DNA of 64,000 nt from Synechococcus sp. BSA11S (lineage in GTDB: Bacteria > Cyanobacteriota > Cyanobacteriia > PCC-6307 > Cyanobiaceae), in assembly GCF_014224355.1 (NCBI RefSeq), contig NZ_VNWP01000008.1, forward strand, positions 1 through 64,000, given 5' to 3'. Made by a program: the position numbers and the translations under genes. Within the stretch, counting starts at the first letter, position 1. Every line of letters starts with the position of its first letter. This document shows, in pieces, positions 16,641-28,858 of the stretch. The notes below the pieces were generated by a model, which was given only the letters and a program-made list of their open reading frames with translations, searched no databases and was not told the DNA's origin.

Positions 16641-17417
16641 TCAGCCGGCGGCCCTGCTGAACAGGCTTCCGTACAGGTGGCGCAGGGCCATCTGCAGCGG
16701 CACCAGCACCAGCGTGAGCGGATTGGGGGTCACGATGATCAGGCCGAAGCCCCGGCGGGCCTGGGCGATCACCTGGCCGGCCACGAAGCCCGGGCTCATC
16801 ACCCCGAAGGGATTGAGGGCGGAGCGGAACGGTCCGAGCACCAGGCGCCGGATCCGGCAGGGATTCTCCCCCTGATGGTCGAGCACCCGCAGGCTGATCA
16901 GCTGGCCGAGCAGGCGCTTGCTGATCTCATAGAGCGGGCTGAGGGCCGGCAGCAGCTCCGCTTCCGAGGTGTTCACCCACACCTCCCGGCAGGGGCCGCC
17001 GGCGGGCGCTTCGTCCAGCCCCAGGAACAGCTCCAGCAGCCGCCAGGCGCTGAGGGCATTCACCTCCAGGCTGCGCCCCATCGCCGCGGCGCTGCGGTCG
17101 CCGTAGACGTTCACGCCGTGGTTGATCACCAGGATGTCGACCTCGCGCAGCAGTGGTTCCAGCTGCTGCTCCTCCCCGCAGCACCAGACCACGCAGCGCA
17201 GGGGGATCGGCCTGCCCTGCCCGTCCTGCAGAGCCACCGGCTCCGTGGCGGTGGTCAGGGCGATCAGCTCGGCCCCCTGGTCATGCAGGGCCCGCAGCAG
17301 GGCCGTGCCCAGGGCGCCGCTGGCTCCGGTCACCGCCACCCTGCGTCCCCGCAGTGGCAGCAGCGCGCCTGTGAAGGGCAATGACAGCAGGGGCGCTGAG
17401 GGGGTCTGACCAGGCAC
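16641..17417 (-). CDS. Short-chain dehydrogenase/reductase family protein
   Basis: The 258-residue Rossmann-fold protein has the nucleotide motif VAVTGASGALGTALL near residue 30, an INHGVNVYG strand near the NNAG position, and a catalytic Tyr-x-x-x-Lys (YEISKRLLG) with a preceding VNTSEAE. The C-terminal 60 or so residues contain a hydrophobic stretch (FGLIIVTPNPLTLVLVPLQMAL), suggesting membrane association. In other cyanobacteria similar SDR domains are fused to sterol-desaturase-like domains; here there is only the SDR. The substrate is unknown. Confidence 0.75.
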   Translation of the reverse strand: MPGQTPSAPLLSLPFTGALLPLRGRRVAVTGASGALGTALLRALHDQGAELIALTTATEPVALQDGQGRPIPLRCVVWCCGEEQQLEPLLREVDILVINHGVNVYGDRSAAAMGRSLEVNALSAWRLLELFLGLDEAPAGGPCREVWVNTSEAELLPALSPLYEISKRLLGQLISLRVLDHQGENPCRIRRLVLGPFRSALNPFGVMSPGFVAGQVIAQARRGFGLIIVTPNPLTLVLVPLQMALRHLYGSLFSRAAG

Positions 17418-17546
17418 GGAGTCGGTCGGGATGGGGCATTCTTTGCAGGGAAATCATCCGTGATCGGCATCGCCCCCCGGCGGGCCGCCTGCGCGACCGC
17501 GAAGCTTTCCCGTCCTGGATGATCTCCGTTCCCCCTCTCACCACCC

Positions 17547-17984
17547 TTGGGTCAGTTCTTCCGCTTCGGTGCCGCCCCTTCCAGTGCCACCGCCGCCAGC
17601 CAGGACCCGGGACTGGTGGCTCTCTATGCGCCCTACTGCGACGGCGTGACGCGTGAGGCCTGGTTGATCCAGGCGCTCGATCGCCTCACCCTCGGGGAAC
17701 TCGATGGGGTGAGGTGCCTGAGGCCGGAAGGGGAGCATCCCTTCCAGCTGCGCTGGCAGGCGGGGCTCGCTCCGCAGGAGATCAGCCACTGTGAGCTCGG
17801 CTTCCCGGCCTCGCCTGAGCTCAGCTATCGCTTCGAACTGCCCACCCACCAGCTGGTGCGCTGGCTGATGGACCTGCTGGAGCAGCAGAGTGGCCAGGTG
17901 TTCGAGGCGTCGGCCTGCGATCTGCCCGAGAGCTTCTGGCGCTGGCTGCTGCTGGGGGAGTCCCCGCAGGCCACCGCCGCATAG
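17547..17984 (+). CDS. Conserved hypothetical protein
   Basis: The 145-residue reading starts at a TTG (GQFFRFG) because no in-frame ATG or GTG occurs before it; a GTG about 23 codons in (VALYAPYCDG) is an alternative. The middle contains GVTREAWLIQALDRLTLGEL and the C-terminus FWRWLLLGE. There is no membrane segment or known motif. The next gene starts 34 bases after its stop, so the two may form an operon. Codon use looks like the surrounding genes, supporting it as a real gene. Confidence 0.55.
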   Translation: MGQFFRFGAAPSSATAASQDPGLVALYAPYCDGVTREAWLIQALDRLTLGELDGVRCLRPEGEHPFQLRWQAGLAPQEISHCELGFPASPELSYRFELPTHQLVRWLMDLLEQQSGQVFEASACDLPESFWRWLLLGESPQATAA

Positions 17985-18018
17985 ATTGACGGCCCAGCGC
18001 CCAGCCCGAGGTCATTCC

Positions 18019-19116
18019 ATGAGCAGCACCCTGCTGATCGGATCCTGTGATCCCTTCAGCGGCAAGTCCGCCCTGGTGCTCGGCCTGACCCGGACCCTGG
18101 CCCAGAAGGGCTTCCCGGTCCGCTACGGCAAGCCTCTGGCCACCAGCGTGCGTTCCGCCCGCCCGGGGGAGGCTCTATCCCAGGGCTGCCTCGACGACGA
18201 CGTCCGCTTCATCGGCAACATCCTCGGCCTGCCCGAGGCGCATCTGCTGCCCTCCCTGCATCTGCTCGAGGCCTCCACGGCCCAGGACCGGCTGCTGCGC
18301 GGCGACCTGGATCCCGGTGAGGGCTTCGCCCGTCTGCGTGACCAGCTGGCGGCCTACCCCGATGGCCTCACCCTGCTGGAGGGCACCGGCACCCTCAGCG
18401 AAGGCCTGCTCTATGGCCTCAGCCTGCCCCAGCTGGCCCGGGGACTCGACGCTCCCGTGGTGCTGGTTCACCTCTGGGACGACAGCCGCAGCGTCGATCC
18501 GCTGCTCGCGGCCCGCCAGCAGCTGCAGGACCAGCTGGCCGGCGTGGTGCTCAACGCCGTCGACCCCGACGCCGCGGAGCGCCTGCGGGCCGACGTGGTG
18601 CCGGCCCTCGAGCAGCTGGGTCTGCCGGTGTTCGGCGTGATGCCCCGCAGTCCGCTGCTGCGCAGCGTCACCGTGGAGGAGCTGGTGGAGCGCCTCGAGG
18701 CCCGGGTGCTCTGCTGCCACGAGCGGCTCGATCTGCTGGTGGAAACCCTTTCGATCGGTGCGATGAACGTCAACTCCGCCATGGAGTTCTTCCGCCGCCG
18801 CCGCAACATGGCGGTGGTCACCGGTGCCGACCGCACCGACATCCAGCTGGCGGCCCTGGAGGCCTCCACCCAGTGCCTGATCCTCACCGGGGCCGGTGAA
18901 CCCCTGCCCCAGCTGATCAGCCGCGCCGAGGAGCTCGAGGTGCCGATCCTCAAGGTGGAACAGGACACCCTGACCACGGTGGAAGTGATCGAGCGCGCCT
19001 TCGGTCATGTGCGCCTGCACGAAACCGTGAAGGCCAGTTACGCCATTCGCCTGGTGGAGGAGCACTGCCGTTTCGATCGCCTCTACGCGCGACTCGGACT
19101 GGCGGTGCAGGGCTGA
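18019..19116 (+). CDS. BioD-like P-loop protein with DRTGG domain (phosphotransacetylase N-terminal-like)
   Basis: The 365-residue protein has an N-terminal dethiobiotin-synthetase-like ATPase domain (GSCDPFSGKSALVLGL near residue 7; LLEGTGTLSEG near 115). A C-terminal DRTGG domain follows (VVTGADRTDIQLAAL near 275). These two domains normally precede the catalytic phosphotransacetylase domain; that domain is missing and the length matches the stand-alone cyanobacterial version. It is therefore not an acetyl-P-forming enzyme by itself and is more likely a regulator. The DprA-like gene follows by 55 bases. Confidence 0.8.
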   Translation: MSSTLLIGSCDPFSGKSALVLGLTRTLAQKGFPVRYGKPLATSVRSARPGEALSQGCLDDDVRFIGNILGLPEAHLLPSLHLLEASTAQDRLLRGDLDPGEGFARLRDQLAAYPDGLTLLEGTGTLSEGLLYGLSLPQLARGLDAPVVLVHLWDDSRSVDPLLAARQQLQDQLAGVVLNAVDPDAAERLRADVVPALEQLGLPVFGVMPRSPLLRSVTVEELVERLEARVLCCHERLDLLVETLSIGAMNVNSAMEFFRRRRNMAVVTGADRTDIQLAALEASTQCLILTGAGEPLPQLISRAEELEVPILKVEQDTLTTVEVIERAFGHVRLHETVKASYAIRLVEEHCRFDRLYARLGLAVQG

Positions 19117-19171
19117 ACCATGGGCCCCGCAAGGGCGCTGCTAGTTTCCCCCCATCGGATGCATTCACGAG

Positions 19172-19684
19172 GTGACCCGGTCCCTTGATCTGCCGGCCCT
19201 CGACCGGATCGACACGCTGGCGCAGGAGCTGGCCCTGCTCCAGGATCGCGGCAAGCGCCGCATCGCCATCCTCGGCAGCCGCCATGTCCCGGCCGTCTCG
19301 ATCCACCTGGTGGAGCTGGTGGCCCGCTCCCTGGCCCAGGAGGGTCACAACCTGATCACCTCCGGCTCCCAGGGGGTGAATGCGGCGGTGATCCGTGGGG
19401 TGATCAGTGTCGATCCGGCCCGGCTCACGGTGCTCCTGCCCCAGAGCCTGGAGCGCCAGCCCAGAGAGTCACGGGAGCAGATCGAGCGGGTGCTGCATCT
19501 GGTCGAGAAGCCCGAGCACGACGAACTTCCCCTGCCGATGGCCAGCAGCCTCTGCAACCAGGAGATCATCGGTCGCTGCGACCAACTCATCTGCTACGCC
19601 TTCCACGACAGTGAGACCCTGCTCTCCAGCTGCCGCACCGCTGAAGACATGAACAAGGTGGTCAGCCTGATGTTCTTCGACTGA
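19172..19684 (+). CDS. DprA/LOG-like Rossmann protein ('DNA recombination-mediator protein A')
   Basis: The 170-residue protein starts at a GTG at 19172. It has a nucleotide-binding Rossmann core: RIAILGSRHVPAVS, LITSGSQGVNAAVIRG (the SGG-like loop of DprA/LOG proteins), LTVLLPQSLERQP and a final EDMNKVVSLMFF. It is shorter than DprA and lacks the C-terminal winged helix, so a role in natural transformation cannot be assumed. Its last 23 bases overlap the convergent NfeD gene. I recall this as a conserved cyanobacterial family. Confidence 0.65.
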   Translation: MTRSLDLPALDRIDTLAQELALLQDRGKRRIAILGSRHVPAVSIHLVELVARSLAQEGHNLITSGSQGVNAAVIRGVISVDPARLTVLLPQSLERQPRESREQIERVLHLVEKPEHDELPLPMASSLCNQEIIGRCDQLICYAFHDSETLLSSCRTAEDMNKVVSLMFFD

Positions 19685-20111
19685 GGGTCGCGAGCACCTG
19701 CAGGCGGGTCCCCTCCCGCCTCAGCACGGTCACCTCCTCCCCTGCCTGGGGGGCCGGCCCCCGGCCGTTCTCCAGCAGCTCGGCCGCCCAGCTCTGGCCC
19801 TGCCAGCGCACACGACCCCGCCCGCGCCCGTCGAAGGGCTGGATCACCTCCGCCCGCTCGCTGCCGGGCTCACTGAGGGCATCGGGTGCCGAGCGGCCCC
19901 GCAGCGACCAGCGCCTCAGCCCCACGTAGCCCGCCAGGAAGAGCAGGCTGAACAGCGCCAGCTGGATCCCGGCGGCCAGGGGCAGCAGCGCCGAGATGGC
20001 CGAGAGCAGCAGCGCCGCCACCCCACCGATCACGAACCCATCCACGCTGGGGAAGATCAGCTCCAGCAGCAGCAACACCCCGCCACCGGCCAGCCAGATC
20101 AGGGGATGCAT
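19662..20111 (-). CDS. NfeD-family membrane protein
   Basis: The 149-residue protein has two or three N-terminal membrane segments (IWLAGGGVLLLLELIF, FVIGGVAALLLSAIS, IQLALFSLLFLAGYVGL). A small OB-fold-like C-terminal domain follows (GRGRVRWQGQSWAAEL, AGEEVTVLRREGTRLQV), typical of short NfeD proteins. NfeD proteins partner with SPFH proteins in membrane microdomains. An SPFH gene starts 104 bases away in the opposite direction, which strongly supports the pair. Confidence 0.85.
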   Translation of the reverse strand: MHPLIWLAGGGVLLLLELIFPSVDGFVIGGVAALLLSAISALLPLAAGIQLALFSLLFLAGYVGLRRWSLRGRSAPDALSEPGSERAEVIQPFDGRGRGRVRWQGQSWAAELLENGRGPAPQAGEEVTVLRREGTRLQVLATLSRRTSG

Positions 20112-20214
20112 CACAACAGCGCGGGGGTCTCCAGTCTGCGGCGAAGGGTCTTCCTAGGCTGAAGCCGGCTCTGCTCGGGCCGCTGTTCCGTTCTGCGCTG
20201 CGGCGCCTGCTGCC

Positions 20215-21123
20215 ATGGAAGGTCTGTTCTCCATCCCCGCCCTGGTGCTTCTGGCCGTGCTCGGCGCCAGTGGGGTGAAGGTCACCAGCGGGGGGCGCTC
20301 CCGGCTGGTGGAGCGGCTCGGCCGCTACGACCGGGAGCTGCAGCCGGGCCTCTCCTTCGTGCTGCCGGGTCTGGAGCGGGTGGTCAGCAACCAGTCGCTG
20401 AAGGAGCGGGTGCTCGACATCCCCCCCCAGCAGTGCATCACCCGCGACAACGTCTCGATCACCGTCGATGCGGTGGTCTACTGGCAGCTGCTGCAGCACG
20501 CCAAGGCCCACTACGGCGTGGATGATCTGCAGGCGGCGATGGTGAACCTGGTGCTCACCCAGATCCGCGCCGAGATGGGCAAGCTCGACCTCGATCAGAC
20601 CTTCACCACCCGCCAGGACGTCAATGAGATGCTGCTGCGGGAGCTCGACCAGGCCACCGATCCCTGGGGGGTGAAGGTGACCCGGGTGGAGCTGCGCGAC
20701 ATCATGCCCTCGCCGGGCGTGCAGCAGGCCATGGAGATGCAGATGAGCGCCGAGCGGGAGAAGCGGGCGGCGGTGCTGCGCTCGGAAGGGCAGCGGGAAG
20801 CGGAGGTGAATGCCGCCAAGGGCCGCGCCGAGGCCCTGGTGCTCGATGCCAAGGCCCAGCAGGAGGCGCTGCTGCTCGATGCCGAGGCCCAGGCCAAGCA
20901 GCAGGAGATGCTGGCCATGGCCCGCGGCCACGCCGCGGCCGAGCTGGCCCGGCTGATCGAGGCCAGCCCGTCGGGTTCCGAAGCGCTGCGGCTGCTGCTC
21001 GCCCAGGACTGGATGGAGATGGGCGAGCAGCTGGGCAAGGCGCCCGGCGGCAGTGTGCTGATGGTGGATCCCCAGAGTCCTGCCGCCCTGCTGGCGGCCC
21101 TGCGGGGGCTGCAGAAGGGCTGA
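20215..21123 (+). CDS. SPFH-domain protein (stomatin/slipin family)
   Basis: The 302-residue protein has one N-terminal membrane segment (LVLLAVLGASG) and a full SPFH/band-7 domain: RLVERLGRYDRELQPGLSF, VLDIPPQQCITRDNVSITVD, VVYWQLL and VTRVELRDIMPS. An Ala/Glu-rich coiled coil follows (REKRAAVLRSEGQREAEVNA, AQQEALLLDAEAQAKQ). It would form oligomeric membrane scaffolds, probably with the divergent NfeD protein. The C-terminus ends with a Leu/Ala-rich helix. Confidence 0.9.
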   Translation: MEGLFSIPALVLLAVLGASGVKVTSGGRSRLVERLGRYDRELQPGLSFVLPGLERVVSNQSLKERVLDIPPQQCITRDNVSITVDAVVYWQLLQHAKAHYGVDDLQAAMVNLVLTQIRAEMGKLDLDQTFTTRQDVNEMLLRELDQATDPWGVKVTRVELRDIMPSPGVQQAMEMQMSAEREKRAAVLRSEGQREAEVNAAKGRAEALVLDAKAQQEALLLDAEAQAKQQEMLAMARGHAAAELARLIEASPSGSEALRLLLAQDWMEMGEQLGKAPGGSVLMVDPQSPAALLAALRGLQKG

Positions 21124-21135
21124 GGCGTTCCGGGT

Positions 21136-21567
21136 TCAGGCTGCCAACACGGCCCTGAGGCCTTCCAGGTAGAGCAGGGCCGTGCTGAGCAGGGCACCCG
21201 CCCAGCAGAGGGAGCGCAGCAGCGGCACGTCGCCCACGTAGGCGCCGATGTAGGCCAGCCGCAGCAGCGGTTGCAGCAGGGCCGCCACGGTCACCGGCAG
21301 GCCGCCCGCCCCCGCCTGCAGGCAGAGCAGGCAGGCCGGCGCGTGCAGGGTGAAGGCCTCGAAGCTGTTCTGGTGCGCCCAGCTGGCCCGCTGACCCCAG
21401 GCCGGCAGCCGCTCGAACATCGCCCGCGGCGCCGCCAGATCGGCCGGGGTGAAGTCGGCGCTGGCCCGCCCGGCCCCCAGGGGCACCAGGCTGAGGACCA
21501 CCACCGCCCCCGAGAGCAACAGCGACCAGGCCAGGGCGGGGGCGGAGGCGATGAGGGCGGCGGGCAT
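21136..21567 (-). CDS. MAPEG-family membrane protein
   Basis: The 143-residue protein has four membrane segments: ALAWSLLLSGAVVVLSLVPLG, the FTLHAPACLLCLQA region, LLQPLLRLAYIGAYV and SLCWAGALLSTALLYLEGL. The A-x-x-N-x-x-E-x-F motif (WAHQNSFEAFTLHAPA) is the glutathione-binding signature of MAPEG proteins. This is notable because glutathione-cycle genes follow at 22134. A TTG two codons upstream is an alternative start. Confidence 0.8.
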   Translation of the reverse strand: MPAALIASAPALAWSLLLSGAVVVLSLVPLGAGRASADFTPADLAAPRAMFERLPAWGQRASWAHQNSFEAFTLHAPACLLCLQAGAGGLPVTVAALLQPLLRLAYIGAYVGDVPLLRSLCWAGALLSTALLYLEGLRAVLAA

Positions 21568-21632
21568 CGGCAACGGAGAACAGCAGGGCCTCTTTTCTAG
21601 GATTGAGCCCGATCCGAGCGCAGCCGCTGCCC

Positions 21633-22124
21633 ATGGCCGACACCTACTCCTTCGACGTGGTTTCCGATTTCGACCGGCAGGAACTCGTGAATGCCGTGGA
21701 CCAGGTGCGACGCGAGGTGGGCCAGCGCTACGACCTCAAGGACTCCAGGACCGAGATCGAGCTGGAGGAGGGCAGCCTCACCATCACCACCGCCAGTGAC
21801 ATGACCCTCGAGGCGGTGGCCGACGTGCTGCGCCAGAAGGCCACCAAACGCCAGCTCTCGCTGAAGATCTTCGATTTCCAGACCCCCGAGCCCGTGGGCG
21901 GCAACCGCCTCCAGCAGGTGGTGAAGTTGCGCAAGGGACTCAGCCAGGAGCTGGCCAAGTCGCTCAGCAAGACCGTCCGCGACCGGATCAAGAAGGTGAC
22001 GGTGGCGATCCAGGGCGAGAGCCTGCGGGTCACCGGCAAGAACAAGGACGACCTGCAGCAGGTGATCCAGATCCTGCGCGCCGAAGACCCGGAGGTGCCG
22101 CTCCAGTTCGAGAACTACCGCTGA
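21633..22124 (+). CDS. YajQ-family nucleotide-binding protein
   Basis: The 163-residue protein matches YajQ/UPF0234 in length and motifs: YSFDVVSDFDRQELVNAVDQ at the start, RYDLKDSRTEIEL, RQLSLKIFDFQ, KKVTVAIQGESLRVTGKNKDDLQQV and a final PLQFENYR. In some bacteria members bind cyclic di-GMP and act with transcription factors; this has not been shown for cyanobacteria. The ATG at 21633 is the family start. It ends 9 bases before the oxoprolinase gene, so the three genes may be co-transcribed. Confidence 0.92.
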   Translation: MADTYSFDVVSDFDRQELVNAVDQVRREVGQRYDLKDSRTEIELEEGSLTITTASDMTLEAVADVLRQKATKRQLSLKIFDFQTPEPVGGNRLQQVVKLRKGLSQELAKSLSKTVRDRIKKVTVAIQGESLRVTGKNKDDLQQVIQILRAEDPEVPLQFENYR

Positions 22125-22133
22125 GGCTCCTGG

Positions 22134-25863
<3,730 letters not shown>

Positions 25864-25877
<14 letters not shown>

Positions 25878-27639
25878 AGGTCGGCGCCTGCTGGGCCTCG
25901 CTGTCGTGCTGCTGCCGCTGGCGGCAGGGGCGAATGTGCTCCAGGAGGCCGGCCAACGGTTCCAGCCGCTCTGGTCGGCGGGGGGCATGGTGGCCAGTCA
26001 GGAGGCGGAGGCGTCCCGGGTCGGCCGCGATGTGCTGCGGGCGGGGGGCAATGCCGTGGATGCGGCGGTGGCGGCTTCCTTTGCTTTGGCGGTCACCCAC
26101 CCCCAGGCGGGGAACCTCGGCGGCGGTGGGTTCCTGGTGCTCTGGCAGCCGGAGCGGCTCAGCCGCGGGCGGCCGCTGGCGCCCCGGGAGCTGCGGGTGG
26201 GCCAGGGCCGGGCGGTGACGATCAACTTCCGGGAGCGCGCCCCCCTGGCGGCCGGCCCCGATCTGCTGCTCGATGCCAGTGGCAGGGTGGACCGCCGCAA
26301 GGCCACCCGCAGCCTGCTCAGCACCGGGGTGCCCGGCACGGTGGCGGGCCTGCTGCTGGCCCACCGCCACTACGGCCGGCTCCCCCTGGCTCGCCTGATC
26401 GCCCCCTCGATCCGCCTGGCCGATCAGGGCGTGGTGGTGAGCAAGTCCCTGGCGGATTCCCTTAAGGCCGCGGCACCGCGGCTGCGTGCCGATCCCGAAT
26501 CGGCGCGGTTGTTCTTCCGCCCCGGGGGGAAGCCCTACCGACCCGGTGATCGCCTGCGCCAGCCGGAGCTGGCCGGCACCCTGCGCCGCATCGCGGCAGA
26601 GGGGGAGCAGGGGTTCTATGCAGGGCCGGTGGCCCAGCGGCTGGTGGCGTTGATGCGCCGCCGCGGAGGCCTGATCAGCGCCGACGACCTTCGCCTCTAC
26701 CGGGCCCGCCTCCAGGCTCCGCTGCTGGGCGACTGGCGGGGCCATCCCGTGATCGCCATGCCCCCGCCCAGCTCCGGCGGGGTCACCCTGATCCAGCTGC
26801 TCAACATCCTCGAAGGCTTCGACCTGGCGGCCCTGGGGCTGAACAGTGCCGCGACCCTGCATCCGATGGTGGAGGCGATGAACCTGGCCTACCGCGACCG
26901 CAACCGCTGGCTGGGGGATCCACGCTTCGTGGCGATGCCCCTGAAGCGCCTGCTGAGCCAGGGCTATGCCGATCAGCTGCGCCGCACGATCCGACCCGAT
27001 GGCCACCGCCCGGCCGGCGAGCTGGATCCACCCCCCGCTGGCCGCACCGTTGAAAGCACCGACACCACCCACCTCTCGGTGATCGATCGCGACGGCACGA
27101 TGGTGGCCACCACCACCACCTTGAATTTCCCCTACGGCAATGGCGTGAGCGTGCCCGGCGCCGGGTTCCTGCTCAACAACGAGATGGACGATTTCACCGC
27201 CCTGCCGGGGGAGCCCAATGCCTTCGGCCTGGTGCAGGGGAAAGCCAATGCCATCGCACCCGGCAAGCAGCCGCTGAGCTCGATGGCGCCCACCCTGGTG
27301 CTCAGCCCCGAGGGGCTGCCGTTGCTGGCCACCGGCAGCCCTGGTGGCAGCCGCATCATCACCACCGTGCTGCAGGTGCTGCTCAACCGGCTCGAGCATG
27401 GCCTGAACCTGGCTTCCGCCGTGGCGGCCAGCCGGATCCACAGCCAGCACTGGCCCGATCAGCTGGCGGTGGAGGAGGGCCTCAGCCCCGACACCCTCAG
27501 GATCCTGGAGGCGATGGGACACCGCTGGCGGCTGGTGCCTGCCATGGGGGCGGCCCACTCGCTCGAGGCCCTTCCCGGGGGCGGCACCCTGGGGGCGGTC
27601 GATCCCCGGCGAGCCGAAGCGGCCGTCTCGGGTGAGTGA
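25864..27639 (+). CDS. ggt: Gamma-glutamyltransferase (glutathione hydrolase)
   Basis: The 591-residue protein has a putative signal peptide (LLGLAVVLLPLAAGANV), so periplasmic action is likely. The nucleophilic Thr401, where the precursor is self-cleaved, is in ESTDTTHLSVIDRDG. Substrate residues include GGNAVDAAVAASFAL and NLGGGGFLVLW near the N-terminus, NEMDDF, and the SSMAPT and GSPGGSRII segments of the small subunit. It would release glutamate from glutathione or transfer it to amino acids, producing substrates for the overlapping 5-oxoprolinase gene. Confidence 0.93.
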
Positions 27640-27641
27640 AA

Positions 27642-27663
27642 CCGGGCTACTCCCGGAGCCCGG
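27642..27663 (+). terminator. Hairpin after ggt
   Basis: CCGGGCT at 27642-27648 pairs perfectly with AGCCCGG at 27657-27663 around an 8-base loop. It starts 2 bases after the ggt stop. There is no T-run. It lies between ggt and the convergent HdeD-family gene, so it may end transcription from either side. Confidence 0.45.
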
Positions 27664-27699
27664 CCCGTGCCCACCGCCTCTCTGTCAGCCTGCTCCGCA

Positions 27700-28218
27700 T
27701 CAGCCTGGTGACGAGCTGGGCCGGGCCACCAGCAGGTTCACGGCCGAGAAGACCAGGGCGATGCCCAGCAGGGTGCCGATGGCCCAGACGCTGTCGCTGG
27801 GCCACTCGGCGATCAGCAGAACGCCCAGGCCAGCGGTCACCAGTCCATCGGCGAGCACCAGACCCCTGGCGGGGATCTCGGAGGCGGCGGCGGCGGCCAG
27901 CTCCATCAGTCCCTCGATCACCAGCAGCAGGCCGGCGAACAGGGTGAGGCTCACTTCGCTGATCACCGGATTGATCAGGATCCAGAGGCCACCCGCCACG
28001 TAGAGCAGGCCACTGAGGCCGCGGAAAATCTGGCTGCGCAGATCAGCCGCTCCTGTGATCCTGATCAGCTGGGAGAGGCCGCTGGCGATGGCCACCCCTC
28101 CGATCGCGATCGTGAGCAGGGTCGCCGAGACGAACGGCAGGGCCAGCGCCAGCATCGCCGCCGCCAGGACCAGCCCTGCCGCCAGCCAGCGCAGGGGACG
28201 GGAGGCGGGAATCGACAT
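27700..28218 (-). CDS. HdeD-family membrane protein
   Basis: The 172-residue protein has six hydrophobic segments, the layout of HdeD/DUF308 proteins: LAAGLVLAAAMLALALPF, LTIAIGGVAIASGLSQLI, GLSGLLYVAGGLWILINP, LTLFAGLLLVIEGLMEL, LADGLVTAGLGVLLIAEW and IGTLLGIALVFSAVNLL. The W-P-x-D-S-x-W-x-I-G segment is typical of the family. HdeD is associated with acid resistance in enterobacteria, but its role in cyanobacteria is unknown. It is divergent from the DUF2231/ARTO operon, separated by 142 bases with no other gene. Confidence 0.85.
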   Translation of the reverse strand: MSIPASRPLRWLAAGLVLAAAMLALALPFVSATLLTIAIGGVAIASGLSQLIRITGAADLRSQIFRGLSGLLYVAGGLWILINPVISEVSLTLFAGLLLVIEGLMELAAAAASEIPARGLVLADGLVTAGLGVLLIAEWPSDSVWAIGTLLGIALVFSAVNLLVARPSSSPG

Positions 28219-28360
28219 GCCAGGGTCTCGACTTCGGCAACGTTAAGGACCCGATCCAAATCACAGAGAACCTGATTCGCTGACCAGGCCAGCGGCTGCC
28301 GGCCCCGGCGGCGCAAGCTGAACCCAGCCGTGGCCAACCCGACAGGCCGGGCCTCTGTCC

Positions 28361-28858
28361 ATGCTCGAGCTTCTTCCTCCTCTCAACGATCGCAACCTGC
28401 CCTGGATGGACACGATCCATCCGATCGTGGTGCACTTCGTGATCGCGATGGCCCTGATCGCCTTTGTCTTCGATCTGATCGGCCGCCTGGCTGGCAAGCC
28501 GTCGCTCTACGAGGTGAGCTTCTGGAACCTGCTCTTCGCCACCGTCGCGATCTTCATCGCGATCATCTTCGGCCAGGTGGAGGCCGGTCTGGCCAACCCC
28601 TACGGCGCCTCCCGCGAGATCCTCAACCTGCACAGCACCCTGGGCTGGGTGCTGGCCGGGGTGCTCTCGGTGCTCACCGCCTGGCGCTATGTGATCCGCA
28701 GCCGTGATCCCCGGCAGTTGCCGCTGGCCTTCCTCGGGGCGGGCAGCCTGCTCAGTGCGCTGGTGGTGGTGCAGGTCATCCTCGGCAACCAGCTGATCTG
28801 GGTCTACGGCCTGCACACCGTCAAGGTGGTGGAGGCCATGCGCCAGGGGCTGGTCTGA
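28361..28858 (+). CDS. DUF2231-like membrane protein, first of a pair
   Basis: The 165-residue protein has four membrane segments. It begins LPWMDTIHPIVVHFVIAMAL, the 'HP..VHF' signature of DUF2231 proteins, where the two His could bind heme or metal. A second conserved region reads LNLHSTLGWVLAGVLS. The last codon is followed by a start for the next gene in a TGATG arrangement with one shared base. It is the first gene of the alternative-oxidase operon, suggesting a role as an accessory membrane, possibly redox, subunit. Confidence 0.75.
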   Translation: MLELLPPLNDRNLPWMDTIHPIVVHFVIAMALIAFVFDLIGRLAGKPSLYEVSFWNLLFATVAIFIAIIFGQVEAGLANPYGASREILNLHSTLGWVLAGVLSVLTAWRYVIRSRDPRQLPLAFLGAGSLLSALVVVQVILGNQLIWVYGLHTVKVVEAMRQGLV

